Shown here one piece after another: positions 12,795 through 24,120 of a DNA stretch of 64,000 nucleotides (positions are counted from its first letter, which is position 1; every line of letters starts with the position of its first letter). The stretch is from contig CP136065.1 in the NCBI GenBank assembly GCA_032622095.1, positions 69,471,675-69,535,674 on the forward strand, given 5' to 3'. This stretch comes from Siphonodentalium dalli (Eukaryota > Mollusca > Scaphopoda > Gadilida > Siphonodentaliidae). A program made the translations under genes and the position numbers. The notes under the pieces are model-generated. The model saw only the letters and a program-made list of their open reading frames with translations, was not told the DNA's origin and searched no databases.

Positions 12795-13083
12795 AGGAGC
12801 CCCCGGTGGTCGAATCGGTAGAGTGCCAGGTGAATTACACCGTCACAGGCCGTCCAGCGCTGACGAAGCTGGTTCGAACCCCGTCATAGGAAGGGTGACT
12901 GGAATCATGTATCTGGGCAAGTTTTGTCAGTTGCTTTCTGGGGGTTGGTGGTTTCTACACGCAGTGGGACGATTTCTTGGTGAAATCAAGCCTCTGCGTG
13001 GTCTTTCCTCCACCAGTAAAATTGACAACATCATGTGTGGCCTAGCGGCTGGAATGACGATAAACCCTAATAAACCAAACCAA
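12795..13083 (+). mobile_element. tRNA-derived SINE, copy 1
   Basis: The head resembles a tRNA promoter: an A-box-like TGGTCGAATCGG and a B-box GGTTCGAACCC about 45 bases apart. A central block (TTTCTACACGCAGTGGGACG) and an AATAAACCAAACCAA end follow. The 12-bp sequence TCAAGTTGGAGC flanks it on both sides (12783-12794, 13084-13095), the mark of target-primed retroposition. The same family occurs reversed at 51617-51902. No protein is encoded; a 155-codon frame across it is incidental. Confidence 0.9.
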
Positions 13084-13095
13084 TCAAGTTGGAGC

Positions 13096-13525
13096 CAGTT
13101 AAAATTGTTAATTGGAACATAAGTACTAGTAGAATGTCTGCTGAACAGTCTCTTTAACGACAATAACTTATGATGAACTTATCTTGGCCATTTTTGTCGC
13201 AAGCATCCATAGCAACTCAACTCAAATGTTGAGTTATGTTCTGCATGAAACGGGAAAAAAAGAAGATAAAATAAAAAAGAGTATTCTCTGTATATGAGCT
13301 TTGGTAGCAAGTAAAGTGCAAGTGCACTCTGACCGACTTTAAAATCGCAGGTGCACAGATTCCCATGGTAATAAATATCTGCCATTTAAAAAAATTTAAC
13401 AAAAAATGTAGGAATAATGCAGTTTCCCATGGTACTAAATGTCTGAAAGTTTTGAAACAATTGACCAAAAATTATAGGAACAAAAGCTCAAAGTAATACC
13501 CATGTATAATATATTAAAACATTTC
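13096..13525. other. No recognised gene
   Basis: AT-rich; overlapping minus-strand frames of 65-83 codons at 13179-13468 show no domain. Confidence 0.4.
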
Positions 13526-13529
13526 TTAA

Positions 13530-13921
13530 AGGTACTCAATCTGATAAAACTCCTCTCAATTACTATTTCAATGGCTTCGCTGGCTTCAGGGGTAAAAAAT
13601 ATTTGATTCGAGTCGAGGAAGGCGCCCATCAAAGGATTTATTAGATATCGATTTTAGAAATCTATTATTTTTCATTATCAGGAATACTTTCTGTCACAGA
13701 AGTTTCCCGAAAAAGCCGACCGACATACTCTCGATACTAAATTCCATTGAACAAAATGTTGCTATACAACAGATTTTGGGCAATTATATACGATAGTTCA
13801 CAGTCGTTAGCATTATTTTTGGATAATTATTTGATTCTGATAACTAAAGTGACTTTTGATAAAATTTTGTTGTTGTTGGAATCTGATGCGATGGGGACCC
13901 TCTGATCGGATTGAGTACATT
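13530..13921. mobile_element. TTAA-flanked foldback MITE, copy 2
   Basis: Starts AGGTACTCAATCTGATAAA and ends GATCGGATTGAGTACAT, between TTAA at 13526-13529 and TTAA at 13922-13925. Strong similarity to copies at 8823 and 16344. Confidence 0.8.
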
Positions 13922-13925
13922 TAAG

Positions 13926-14756
13926 TCAAAAAGGGGGATAACTAAAAACAATTGGACAGACTTCATAATCACAGGTGCACAGGTTATCATTGTGGTTGCT
14001 GTCTGTGCCAAGTTTCATGGAAAATGATTAAAAATGACTGAGAAATACTCTGCACAAATTTGTGTCCATGGACAGAAGGAGGGCTAAGATTTTTCCAGTA
14101 TAACCCCCCACAACTTGCAGGGGGGGTGGGGTATAATAATAATTTTGGAGGGCATTAAATAATGTCCCGACAGTCAAGGACCACACATAGGTCCAAGGGC
14201 TGTTAATAAAACATAACGACGCTCATGCATGTTATTATTATTAATACAACTCCATCCTTGTGTGATCGGTGACACAGAATTCACTGGGCCATGTGAGAAC
14301 ATTTGAAATTTGAACATACAAATTGCAAAATCCTATAGCATCTATTGAGTAGCCTCAAGGTTTTAGAAACATCAGACCTGATCTGTTGGTCTAACACAAA
14401 TTATTCCACACTAATAGATTGTTTGATAATCAATCTACAAAAAGATTTCAACATATTGTTTCTTGTGAAATTTCCGACTATAAATGTACTAGTACATGTC
14501 TGGAATTCAACGATATTTAGAACAGTTGAAAATTTTGACCACGGTTGATGGACATAGGTTAATTGTAGCATTACCAGTCTCTGCCCCGGCTATAGGCTAA
14601 TATGATATTCGCCGGACATTCGAAGGATATAGTTTACACGATACCCTTTTGCTGTACACATTGGTCTTTATATCCAGTGATTCTGTCAGGCTACTTTATG
14701 CAAGTCGAATTCCTGTTTTCACAGACCTGCGACTGACGCGTGCGACAACTGAGGTT
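13926..14756. other. Non-coding; small MITE-like relic at 14128-14252
   Basis: The relic has inverted ends (TAATAATTTTGGAGGGC against ATGCATGTTATTATTA) and GGGCTGTTAATAAAACATAA, matching the hairpin element at 59169-59344. The rest shows no gene. Confidence 0.4.
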
Positions 14757-14813
14757 GTGGCTGATGCAGTTAAACCCATTCGATTTAAATATGTGCTTAA
14801 CTGCATCAGCCAC
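14757..14813. repeat. Perfect 17-bp hairpin
   Basis: GTGGCTGATGCAGTTAA (14757-14773) is exactly complementary to 14797-14813, with a 23-base loop. Confidence 0.8.
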
Positions 14814-15771
14814 AAACCCAGTGATTTATATAATATATATGATTTGAAACGTTGTGCCTATATATAAAAACCCATCTACATGTAGCCTCATGCATCAGCC
14901 GCATGTCTGTAATAGCAGCTTTATACCGACATGGGTTGGCAGTCTATACATTTGTATTTATTGAATTTGTGTGCACCAGTCTCTGTCGAGACTATGTCTG
15001 CATTACGTACATGTGACTATATTTATATACTGGTACGTATATACATCGTTCGTTCGGAGAGAGGTCCCTGTCGGTAATTGCCGCACAGCAAATGCTGCAC
15101 ATGACATGTTCACCTGAATGGCGATCACCACCACCGGGCACTTGCAGTAAAAAGGGCAGTTCGTTCAAAGGGTACGAAGCCCCATGGCTACCCGTGGGCT
15201 TGCTATTGACAGTATTATAAGTACTAGTAGAGGTGGAGATATTTATTCTTTCGAGGTTTCGACACAAGTTTCCAACAACTGTGGTCTGTAATAACTTGTT
15301 CGAGCTATAAAAGGTGCAAAAACTAATTTTGGCTATTGATGACTTGTGCATATTCCATTAATTCGAAATTAGGTGTTGTTGGAAATTGAAAATGAAATAA
15401 TATTATCTACTTAGTGAGCTTTCAGACAACCACGATTCAATCATAAGTGGAAGGATTTTCGTCGTAGGAAGTAACCGATAGTTAGACTGCGCATGCTCAC
15501 GTCAAAATCACAAGTCAAGAAATAATATCAAGCACCGTTTGATTTTAGATTCAAAATTGTGTCGTATCCACTTGTGACGTAATCGCAGTCGTGTATACAT
15601 AAAGATTTTGGCTGGAAAGATCGCAGGGTAGTCAATCACATGCTATACAAACAACCTACTCAGCTTGACAAAACAAGTCTCCACTACTTAACCGTGGTGT
15701 GGTTAGCGTTGCCACCGCGGCCAAAATGCAAAACCTTCTACACCGATGCTCCACCTACTAACTACAGTTGG
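14814..15771. other. No recognised gene
   Basis: A 119-codon minus-strand frame (14992-15351) is the longest; it contains a Gly/Pro-rich stretch (LQVPGGGDRHSGEH) but no known domain, splice context or polyadenylation signal. Confidence 0.35.
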
Positions 15772-16314
15772 GCCGCAGTTAGGCTCCTGCGAATATTCGA
15801 TATTCGATTCGATTCGAAAGTCAAATTCGATTCGAATTCGAGTCGAAATTGCCAACTCGAAATTTCGAATATACTTTGACGGAAACGTAAGCTGTTTACG
15901 GACAAGTACACATGTCGATCTTAGCTGTTTTTGTGGCATTTAATTCCAGAAAATTATGTATATATACACCTAATAATTATGATTCTACATCGCGGATGTT
16001 CGCTTGCTATTAAATATAATTATAGCCAGCAATTAGCCACTATAGGACGACTAAATACGACGGGAATTATAGCTTTAAAATGGTAGCAAAAGCTCGGAGA
16101 TTGCCGATGTACCGACGACGCGAGTAGCTATCGGTTGCTATGAGACTGAGCAACCTATAGCGTTATCCATCGTCGATCCGTCTCAGATTCCGCGTTATGT
16201 AATATCGTTGAGACTGTAAACAACACGTGTTCCCGGTTTTGAAAAGAGCATTTTGGCGGTGTTTTCTTTTGAAGTTGTCTTTCAGTTTCGGAGCTTTCGT
16301 TTACACTGGACAAA

Positions 16315-17060
16315 ATGTCGACAGTCATTCATGTTTATTTTAAAGGTACTCAATCCGATAAAACTCCTCTCAATTACTATTTCAATGGCTTCGGGGGGGG
16401 GGGGGTCAAAAATATTTGATTCGAGTCGAGGAAGTCACCCGTCATCAAAGCTCAGATTTGTTAGATATCGATTTTAGAAATCTATTATTTTTCATTATCG
16501 GGAATACTTTCTGGCCCAGAACTCAGTCAAAATTGCATTATTATTACCACTTGAGTTTAGAGTTATCCATCCTTGTCTGTTTGAATAGATTTTGGTGTAC
16601 TCGCATATATAAGAGAATACATTGGCTTTTATCTTGACGTTGTAAGCCAGTGCATTTTCTTATGCGGAAGACTTGCATATATAAGAGAATGAAATGGCAT
16701 AGGATCTTTAATGCCGCACTAGTGCAGCTCTTGTCATAAAATGGCTAATGTCCCAATTTATATAGGAACATTCTCAAATGCAGAACAGGTGTCCCCAAAA
16801 AATCTCTGGATTCTTCCCTGTATTATATAGGACCCTCTGATCGGATTGTTGTTGTTGGAATCTGTTGAGATGGGGACCCTCTGTTTGGATTGAGTACGTA
16901 CTTTAAACATGATAAAGCTTCAGGCAGTGCAGGGACTTACACGTGTGATGAATGCAACATGATGTATAAAACGCAAGCATTTGGGACAACTACCCATCTA
17001 TGGAATCATCTACCCTGCGACTGTTGTTGCGTCTTCAAGTTTATAACAACGAGTGTTTCC
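16315..17060 (+). pseudogene. hAT transposase N-terminus (BED zinc finger) split by a MITE
   Basis: ATG at 16315-16317 opens a frame of nine complete codons that runs into the TTAA MITE at 16340. Resuming after the duplicated TTAA (at 16907) continues the same frame, giving ...VYFK then HDKASGSAGTYTCDECNMM... The combined segment has the BED-finger pattern: aromatic YF near the start, CDEC (C-x2-C) and THLWNH (H-x3-H), as in hAT transposases and their domesticated descendants. The frame is therefore recoverable by simple MITE excision, but the rest of the transposase is absent. What is seen: residues and frame. What is inferred: order of insertion. Confidence 0.7.
16344..16902. mobile_element. 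TTAA-flanked foldback MITE, copy 3 (nested in hAT ORF)
   Basis: Begins AGGTACTCAATCCGAT, ends TTTGGATTGAGTACGTACT, with TTAA at 16340-16343 and 16903-16906. It is about 160 bp longer than the other copies because of an internal stretch with CGCATATATAAGAGAAT words, also seen near 32180 and 34920. An eleven-G run lies at about 16395. Confidence 0.8.
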
Positions 17061-17429
17061 GAATGCCGAATTGCAATTTTGCATGTACATGCAGACTATA
17101 TAAATTTTGCGTGATTTTAGTTCCGACAATCCGTTTAGTGGTAATATATTAATTGTTGTGATGGCAGCATGGACGTTTTAATTTGTTTTTTTTTCTCGAC
17201 AATTATAAATCGAAGTTAATAGTATCTCAAACGACAGTTCATCGCCACATAAGTTGTGATGGAACTTCATGCATGTAGTTCATAGAACGTTTCACAAATC
17301 GTTAACAAAACATGCCTAATTGAGAAGCAACACACATATATGATTCGATTCGATATTCGATTCTATATTCGATTCGATTTCGTGAATTCGATTCGATCAA
17401 AATATCCAATTCGCAGGACCCTAGCCGCA

Positions 17430-17665
17430 GTGTACTTGCCATTCGGCCATGGTGTACATGTAGTTGCCACGGTGTACGTTCATTAAACTGAAAAAAGACG
17501 ATACAAACTAGAAATATAACCATGTTGTACATGCCATTCGGCCCCATTGTAGTTGCCTTTCGGCCATGGTGCCTTGCCATTCGGCCGCAGTGTATATACT
17601 TGCCGTTCGGCCGTGGTGTACTTGCCGTTCGGCTGCGGTTCACTTGCCGTTCAGCTGCAGTGCTC
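17430..17665 (+). repeat. Minisatellite with TTGCCGTTCGGCC core
   Basis: At least six degenerate copies of CTTGCCGTTCGGCC(G/A)(T/C)GGTGTA, spaced about 20-30 bases. A complementary GCCGAACGGCAAAT word follows at 17690. Long open frames here are repeat artefacts. Confidence 0.7.
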
Positions 17666-17699
17666 AACTGCTACCGTTACAAACTCTTCGGCCGAACGG

Positions 17700-18639
17700 C
17701 AAATACAACGTGGTGCCAATTGTTTTGTCTGAATGTCCAGCGGGTTCGAGTACTAGTTCGATATCATCATGTACGACAACATGATGTCAACATCGCAATC
17801 ATGATCTCATCGGGCCACGATTCCTCCACTTACGTCAGTCAGCTGTCATATACGATTGTATCATGGTCGTCTGAATGTTCACTTATAGGCAGATATTAAT
17901 AAATAATATAAATGTATTTTAACTATTTATCACTCACTGTTCAGAACTCGACAGAACTTTCAGTGAAAGTTTCAGAATGCCTGTGGCTGTGCGTGCAGGT
18001 TGCCAGTGAACACACTTTACACAGTCAGTGAGTGACAGCCTGTTGGAGTTTTTTTCATTTAGAAAAATTAATATGTAAGCATACTTCACATTGTTGAGAA
18101 CTGAGTATAATTTAAGGAATAATACTGCAGAAAGTGCAGTATACGTGTTATCGAACACGAAATTATGCGAATTTTTACGGCAGAAATAGAAAGGTCAAGG
18201 TTTCCGGTGGCAGGGAAAGGTAATTTCCGGACACATTTGTTCGATACATTTACCGGATTCCGGCTTCCATACTAGACTAAATAACTTTTGAAATTTGGAT
18301 ATATAGTTATTAGTTCCAACTAGTATAAAATAACATTACCAATTGATGATGAGTCGAGTGTAAATTCCCGAATTAGCATTAGCCTACCGTTTCGTCGAAT
18401 TTACCTTCAATCAACATTCTGTACGAAGTATCTAATTACGTTCTTCGTATGTTTGCATAAATATTCTCACCTTTACTAAAAATATTCTTGTATAACGGCT
18501 CACATTCAGTGGTCTTGGTCCTTATTGGAGTCGAAACTGTGATCAACACCAACAAACCAATATGGCTACCATGATACAAGTCATACAACGCGTGCAGATG
18601 GAGTTTTATCAGTGCGCATGCCTGGCCAATACCGGTACT
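17700..18639. other. No recognised gene
   Basis: AT-rich sequence; nothing supported on either strand. Confidence 0.4.
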
Positions 18640-19025
18640 CGATACACATATATGTTCAAGTGTTTACACATATATGTGTAAATATAGAAAAACATACACA
18701 ACATGTGTATACACATGTATACAATGCTGTATAGATATTGGAGGTACACACCATGTGTCCAGTGCCAATGGCATTCTACCTACACAGTAGTTTGCAGAGA
18801 GTAGTATACCGTGGTAGTACTATACTGCCATGGTAGTACCAAACTGCCATTGTAGTATAATGGTAAATTAGCCCCTACCATAGTAGAGTTCCAATGTATC
18901 ATGGTAGTACCATGGTAAATATCACTTATCGTACAATGTTGGTACGACGCTATATACCATGGTGGTACCACGGTAGTACCATGATAGTACCACTGTGGTA
19001 CCATTGTAGTAACAGGGTATTACAA
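18640..19025. repeat. String of short palindromes, copy 2 (inverted)
   Basis: TACACATATATGTGTA-type words (about 18640-18780) followed by CCATGGTAGTACC-type words (about 18790-19020), the reverse order of 6340-7050. Confidence 0.65.
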
Positions 19026-20292
19026 TTGTGCTTCTTTATATCGGAGTCTTGATCTCTTCACATAAATTTGTGCATTTCTGAGCATCGCGCAATGCGTTTA
19101 TGCACCAATTTACTGATTGTTTCAGGGGGGGGGAGTTTTTTCAGGGCACGTATGCCGGGGTGGGTGGTGGTCGATAGGACCAACAAACAATTTTTTCCGC
19201 AACTCAAAACATATTTTTCCTGCAATGACTTTGGCTTAAAACACATCTATATGTCAATATTAACATAAAAGTCAAATTTCATGATGATCAGACAAACAGT
19301 ATAGCCTGTAGCCCATGCTAATGGATTGAATTTTGAAATCCAAGATGGCTGCTGGCAGCCATGGTTTTTTTTGACCGAATGACCCCAAAATGACTTGTTC
19401 CTATTTACATGTCAATGTTAACATCCGTGACTAATATTATGCACAGAAATTCATATACAGCTGTTTACAGTGAATTTCCCCTCGCAAATCTCTGTTTTAG
19501 TGTTAAAAGGGGGGTGGTTGTCCAAAAATTGTCGGAAAAAAACTGCCGAAAACGGAAACAAGTTTGGACGCGGGGGTGGGTGGGTCCCAACAAGGGTCGA
19601 AAGTAAAAAATCAGCATACGTGCCTTCAAATTTTTTTCGACTCCCCCCTGATTATTTAGTGTAAAGTTGTCCGCTAAAATTAGAGGACGTCTTTTTACGC
19701 AGTTATGTGCTCAGTGCTGACTCTATATTGTTTAAACCAATGCGCCTTGTGTGCGCATAACGCTGAAAACCCTTAGGTATATACTCTATGTCGACCATTT
19801 TATGGAGGTTTAATAATTTGTTCTAATATTGAAAACAGGTGTGCGTGTTATTAAACATGTTTGCTTAACCTAAGTGCGTGGTGTTCGAAACACCGCTGAA
19901 CGAGTTCTTGCAGAAATAATACTGGATTTCAAAATGCATACCGTATACATGCCTTTCATCTTGTTATGACATATGCGTTCAACAGATAAGTATGCTGAGA
20001 TGCTAGCCTATTTGGAGACAAATAACATACACTCAGAGAACGACTGACAGGGTCTCACCTATATATCGTATATAAATCTCTTTTGTGACACGATTAAGAC
20101 ATTGTTTCGGCAATGGATTACTAATATATTAATATATTAGAGCATGTCATAGACTTATTTAAATCTTATACTATTAGGAAACTTGGAGTGAATTTGAGGA
20201 TATGGTAATATATGATAGTTAAACTTGGAATGAAGCTGAGGATATGGTAATATATGACCGTTAATTTGGAGTTTGACAAGTACCAGTATATG
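19026..20292. other. No recognised gene
   Basis: AT-rich with G-runs near 19125, 19507 and 19570. Small frames (62-66 codons) show no domain. Confidence 0.4.
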
Positions 20293-20365
20293 GTATCCAC
20301 CATCAGTGTCTACTGACACTGCTTGTCACTGACAAGCAGTGTCGGTGGACTCTGATGGTGGATAC
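20293..20365. repeat. 73-bp hairpin
   Basis: GTATCCACCATCAG...GCTTGTCA pairs with TGACAAGC...CTGATGGTGGATAC with few mismatches and a nearly absent loop. Half of it is repeated at about 20538-20575. Confidence 0.75.
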
Positions 20366-21990
20366 ACAATATATGAATTTTGCTCAAACGTTGCAAATGG
20401 AAGATACATTTGTAAGTTTTTTCACAGATGACACCAACTTATGTAACACAGTAGTGCATAAATGAAACTACCCCTCTCTATTGTTGAGAGATGTGAATTT
20501 GTGGCAAGATGCGGTTGTTAGATTGTTCGTTATACCAGAGAAGCAGTGTCAGTAGAGACACTGATGGTGGATATACAATATATGATATTTTGCTTATATT
20601 GTTAAAAGTGGAAGTTGAAGTTGAAGACTTGAAGTTGTAAATTTTTTCCAGAGATGACACCAATCTCTGTTTCACAATAGTGTAGAAATTAAAATCTCCC
20701 TCCATATTATTGAGGGATGAAATTTTATGAAATTTTGTGGCCTGATGCGGTTGTTATAGGCCCTCCTCCTCCCTGCAATATATATATGAAATAACCTGTA
20801 GCACGAAATCAACCATTTGATCTCCTAAACATGATATGTTATTATATACAGTTATGCCCAATTTAAACCGATAACTGCATATGGACCAACCAGGGGACAC
20901 GGAGACTTGATGTATGACTTTGAGTCAAATAAAGTTATATATAGTGCCCATGTCAGCCTGGAACAGTTCCCATCTGCAGTCAAAGGGAGGTAACACAACA
21001 TATGGCAATATGTTACCAATATACATGTACACTGTATTATGTGATGGTAAAATTGAAATTTTGTATCAGTAGGCCAGATATTTGGCTTGAAAATTAGTGT
21101 ATGGTAAAATAATATCTATTTATTTACCTGAATTTGGAAAAGTACTATTACATAACTAACAAGTAGTATTATCAGAGAAACAAATGGATACAAAATAAGT
21201 CTCTAGTCTATATTACTAGTATCACAGCAGCGATATCACATGGAAGCTACATTTGTAAGTTTTTTCAGAGATGACACCAACTTCTGTATTACAGTTGTGC
21301 ATAAATGTATAGCACAAGTTATGTCCAATTTAGACCGATGACTGCATATGGACCAGACAGGGAACACGGAGACTTAATGTATGACTTCGAGTCAAATATA
21401 GTTATGTATGGTGCCCATGTCAGCCTGGAACTGTTCCCATGTGCAGTCAAAGGGAGCTAACACAACATGTCAACTGGATACCAATATACAGTACATGTGA
21501 TAGTAAAATTGAAACTTTGCATCAGTAGGTCAGACATTTGACTTGAAATAAGTGTATGGTAAAATGATATCTATTTATTTACTTGAATTTGGAAAAGTAC
21601 TATTATATAACTGACAAGTAGTGTTATTAGAGAAACAAATGGATACAAAATAAGTCTCTAGTTTATGTTATATCACAGTAGCGACATCTTACCAAGAAAA
21701 TGATCATTCTACATGACATGTGTGTTGTAATACACATGAAATCATATCTCAAATTTGCCAAAAGCTTCCCCACTTACTGGGTTAATATTAAAGATCTATT
21801 TCAATATGACATGCACATGTACTGTACTTATGCACTTGTCCTGGAGTGTGTCATATAAAAGCATATATCAATGTAGGCTGAATTTGAACCAATGACTGCA
21901 TATGGACCACCAGGGGATATGGAGACTAAATGTATTTAGTCTACAGATCAGCCTGGTGATGTTTATATGTGCAGTCAAAGGGAGAAAATT
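20330..21990 (+). repeat. Degenerate tandem repeats of two kinds
   Basis: The block TTTTTTCAGAGATGACACCAA recurs near 20420, 20645 and 21255. A second block, beginning ACTGCATATGGACCA and ending GCAGTCAAAGGGAG, recurs near 20870-20990, 21330-21460 and 21890-21990. Spacing is irregular, about 210 to 600 bases. Confidence 0.65.
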
Positions 21991-22019
21991 CAAAATCCAC
22001 TGACTGCTAACTAAAATGT

Positions 22020-22097
22020 AGATCATGCCATGAACCTCTGCTCCCGCGGACAGCTTACTCCAGCTGACAGCTGGGGTTGAGATTCATGGCATGATCT
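22020..22097. repeat. Hairpin with perfect 15-bp arms
   Basis: AGATCATGCCATGAA at 22020-22034 is complementary to 22083-22097; the 48-base loop is itself rich in CAGCTG. Confidence 0.75.
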
Positions 22098-22599
22098 AAC
22101 AAAAAGGTGCCTATGCAAGATTGTTTATGAACAATAACGTTCTTACCGACACTATCTGTTCTATCTCCATCCCCTCAGAGAACACGCGCACATATTGAAA
22201 AGGTAATTCCATGTCAAATTTTCCTCATTGTGAACAAACTTACGAGCGAATTACATAATAACCAACATAAAAGAAATCGTCTCGAAGCACGACGAACGTA
22301 CTGACCCAGTGACCGTGAAACCGATTAACAGTATCATTTCTATTTTAAGAAACACGCGCGACACAATTTAGTGCTAACTTCTACGCGAACTGACCTGAAT
22401 ATCTGAATGCAGTGACGTACCTCAAAATGGGAGATGGAGCTAGATCACATTTATTTACTCAGTTTCCACATGCGTACATGTACATATGTATGTATGTGTA
22501 TGTATGTATGTGACATCTGTGTTATATATCCCCATAAAAGTGCCACACGTTGTACTACATATTAATTAATAATTTGATTTTGATCTTTGTGTTATATAT
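22098..22599. other. No gene; TATG microsatellite at 22485-22512
   Basis: Short (TATG)n tract; otherwise featureless AT-rich DNA. Confidence 0.5.
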
Positions 22600-22885
22600 T
22601 GTGGGGGGGGGGTGATTCTGTGCAGTGATTGCACCATGGAATCACAGTTCATGGAAGGCGGCGGAGGGCAGGGACCCGGCCCTCTGATGGTGATAGTTCC
22701 TGAACATTACCGTTGGCGGACCGGGTTTGTGCCCTCGGTGGCCTTCTTGGAATGTTTTTCCAAATTAGGACAGATTTGTCCTGTATATCACGTGACTCAT
22801 TTATTATTGTAAATATGGTATGAATATATACAGTCTATACAATGTAAAATGTTATAAGACTGAATAAAAAGTTGAAGTTGAAGTT
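22600..22885 (+). pseudogene. Possible 5'-truncated retroposon 3' end
   Basis: A GC-richer block (22640-22760) leads to GAATAAAAAGTTGAAGTTGAAG at about 22862, that is, a polyadenylation-like signal followed by a short (TTGAAG)n tail, as in CR1/L2-type LINE 3' ends. No conserved protein is left; family uncertain. Confidence 0.35.
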
Positions 22886-22957
22886 TCCATAGATGGTTCA
22901 TTCTCACACCCTTTTAAACTAATCTGATATGGACAATATCATTGTTTTGTTTAATAC

Positions 22958-23263
22958 TCACCGATTTTGTGCAGTAGCGACGACGAGAAAATAAAAACAA
23001 ATGACCGTTGTACTTAGTTCGCGTAACCGTAGGTCGAGTTCACGGTGTGTGTATCCGCCCGCCTGTCGCAAATAGCTATATTTTACACATCTCATTATAA
23101 AGTGTTCTTCTGTTTCAATTTCATTTGCTTCCCATTTTGTTTTACAAATGCGTTTCTCGTAAGTCGTATAGGGTAGTTTGGTTGCGCGTGTCGTCCAACA
23201 TCTACATGCATGCAAACTTATGATTGCTCGCTCTAAGCCTATTGAAACACGATATCGTATCAT
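22958..23263 (-). pseudogene. LINE C-terminal fragment with Cys/His knuckle
   Basis: The 101-codon minus-strand frame includes YEKRICKTKWEANEIETEEH then FIMRCVKYSYLR. This fits the distal knuckle of many invertebrate non-LTR retrotransposon proteins (C-x2-C ... NEIE.E.HF...C..Y..LR); here the first cysteine pair is reduced to a single C (the second is W). No reverse transcriptase core is nearby, so it is a short 3' piece. Its last part shares RELDLRLR with 5190-5278. Confidence 0.65.
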
Positions 23264-23495
23264 TACAACGCTATGCGCTACCAGCGTAAATCTGTTTAAA
23301 TGTTAGGCCCTGGCAGCGCTAACAAGGTCAGATCTCCGACCGCTGGCACAGTTTTTTTTTCTCCGAAGAAGTTATTTTTAAAAGCCCACCCACCCAATAG
23401 GTGAATTTGACTTATGTCAGAACGAAGTTGCTCATTGCTCACTTGTGGTGTTGTAAAATGTATCAGGAAAAAAAATCGTTATTTAGTCGAAAGTA

Positions 23496-23628
23496 CAGTA
23501 ATGCCCTAATTAATCGACTCCATAACCACAGCAGAATTATGGGTAACTTTTCAGGATTTAGTCGGAAATCTGAAAAGTTACCCATAATTATGCTGTGATT
23601 ATGGAGTCGATTATTTAGGGCATTACTG
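23496..23628. mobile_element. CAGTAATG-family MITE, short form
   Basis: Starts CAGTAATGCCCTAATTAATC and ends in the complement; nearly the entire 133 bp is one hairpin. The left flank is TA, the right CA. CAGT ends and TA target fit Tc1/mariner-type MITEs. Longer members occur at 24734, 31637 and 34381. Confidence 0.8.
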
Positions 23629-23658
23629 CACGTTATACAAAGAGTTGTAGTTCTTTTT

Positions 23659-24120
23659 GTTAACAATGTTAGCGATGCCAGCAGACGGATAGCGGATCTC
23701 AAGCTTATGTGCATATTGTATATATTATATTTAAATTTTATTTTCTCCATGCATGTACCTGTGTTATGTAAGGTTTATGCGAACTAAACTGAATGATTGA
23801 AAGATGACCTTGTTAGCGCTGCCAGGGCTTAACTTTTTTTTAGCAGATTTCCGTGGTGTATAACATTTTTGTTAACAATGTTAGCGGTACCAGCAGACGG
23901 ATAGCGGATATCAAGCTAGAATTTGAAGCTTATGTGCATATTGTATATATTATATTTAAATTTTATTTTCTCCATGCATGTACCTGTGTTATGTAAGGTT
24001 TATGCGAACTAAACTGAATGAGTGAAAGATGACCTTGTTAGCGCTGCCAGGGCTTAACTTGTTTTTAGCAGATTTCCGTGGTGTATCACATTTTGTTAAC
24101 AATGTTAGCGGTACCAGCAG
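23659..24120 (+). repeat. Tandem repeat of about 212-224 bp
   Basis: GTTAACAATGTTAGCG begins units at 23659, 23871 and 24095. The two complete units are nearly identical; the third is cut by the hAT MITE at 24121 and resumes after 24672. Confidence 0.8.

Larger units (their letters stand above)
15780..17423 (+). mobile_element. hAT-derived element with 8-bp TSD
   Basis: TIRs TAGGCTCCTGCGAAT and (complement of the right end) TAGGGTCCTGCGAAT are flanked by the identical 8-mer GCCGCAGT (15772-15779, 17424-17431). Subterminal regions on both sides are packed with ATTCGATTCGA words, which may serve as transposase binding sites. An ORF start with a BED-type zinc finger lies inside (16315-17060), supporting hAT origin. 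At 1.64 kb the element lacks the catalytic and dimerisation regions of a normal hAT transposase, so it is a deletion derivative. Confidence 0.85.

Noticed and set aside
12808-12880. Functional tRNA gene
   Set aside because: A- and B-box-like sequences exist but no cloverleaf stem set could be drawn; target duplications and a second copy show a SINE.
12655-13122. 155-codon plus-strand frame
   Set aside because: Most of it is the tRNA-derived SINE, which is non-coding.
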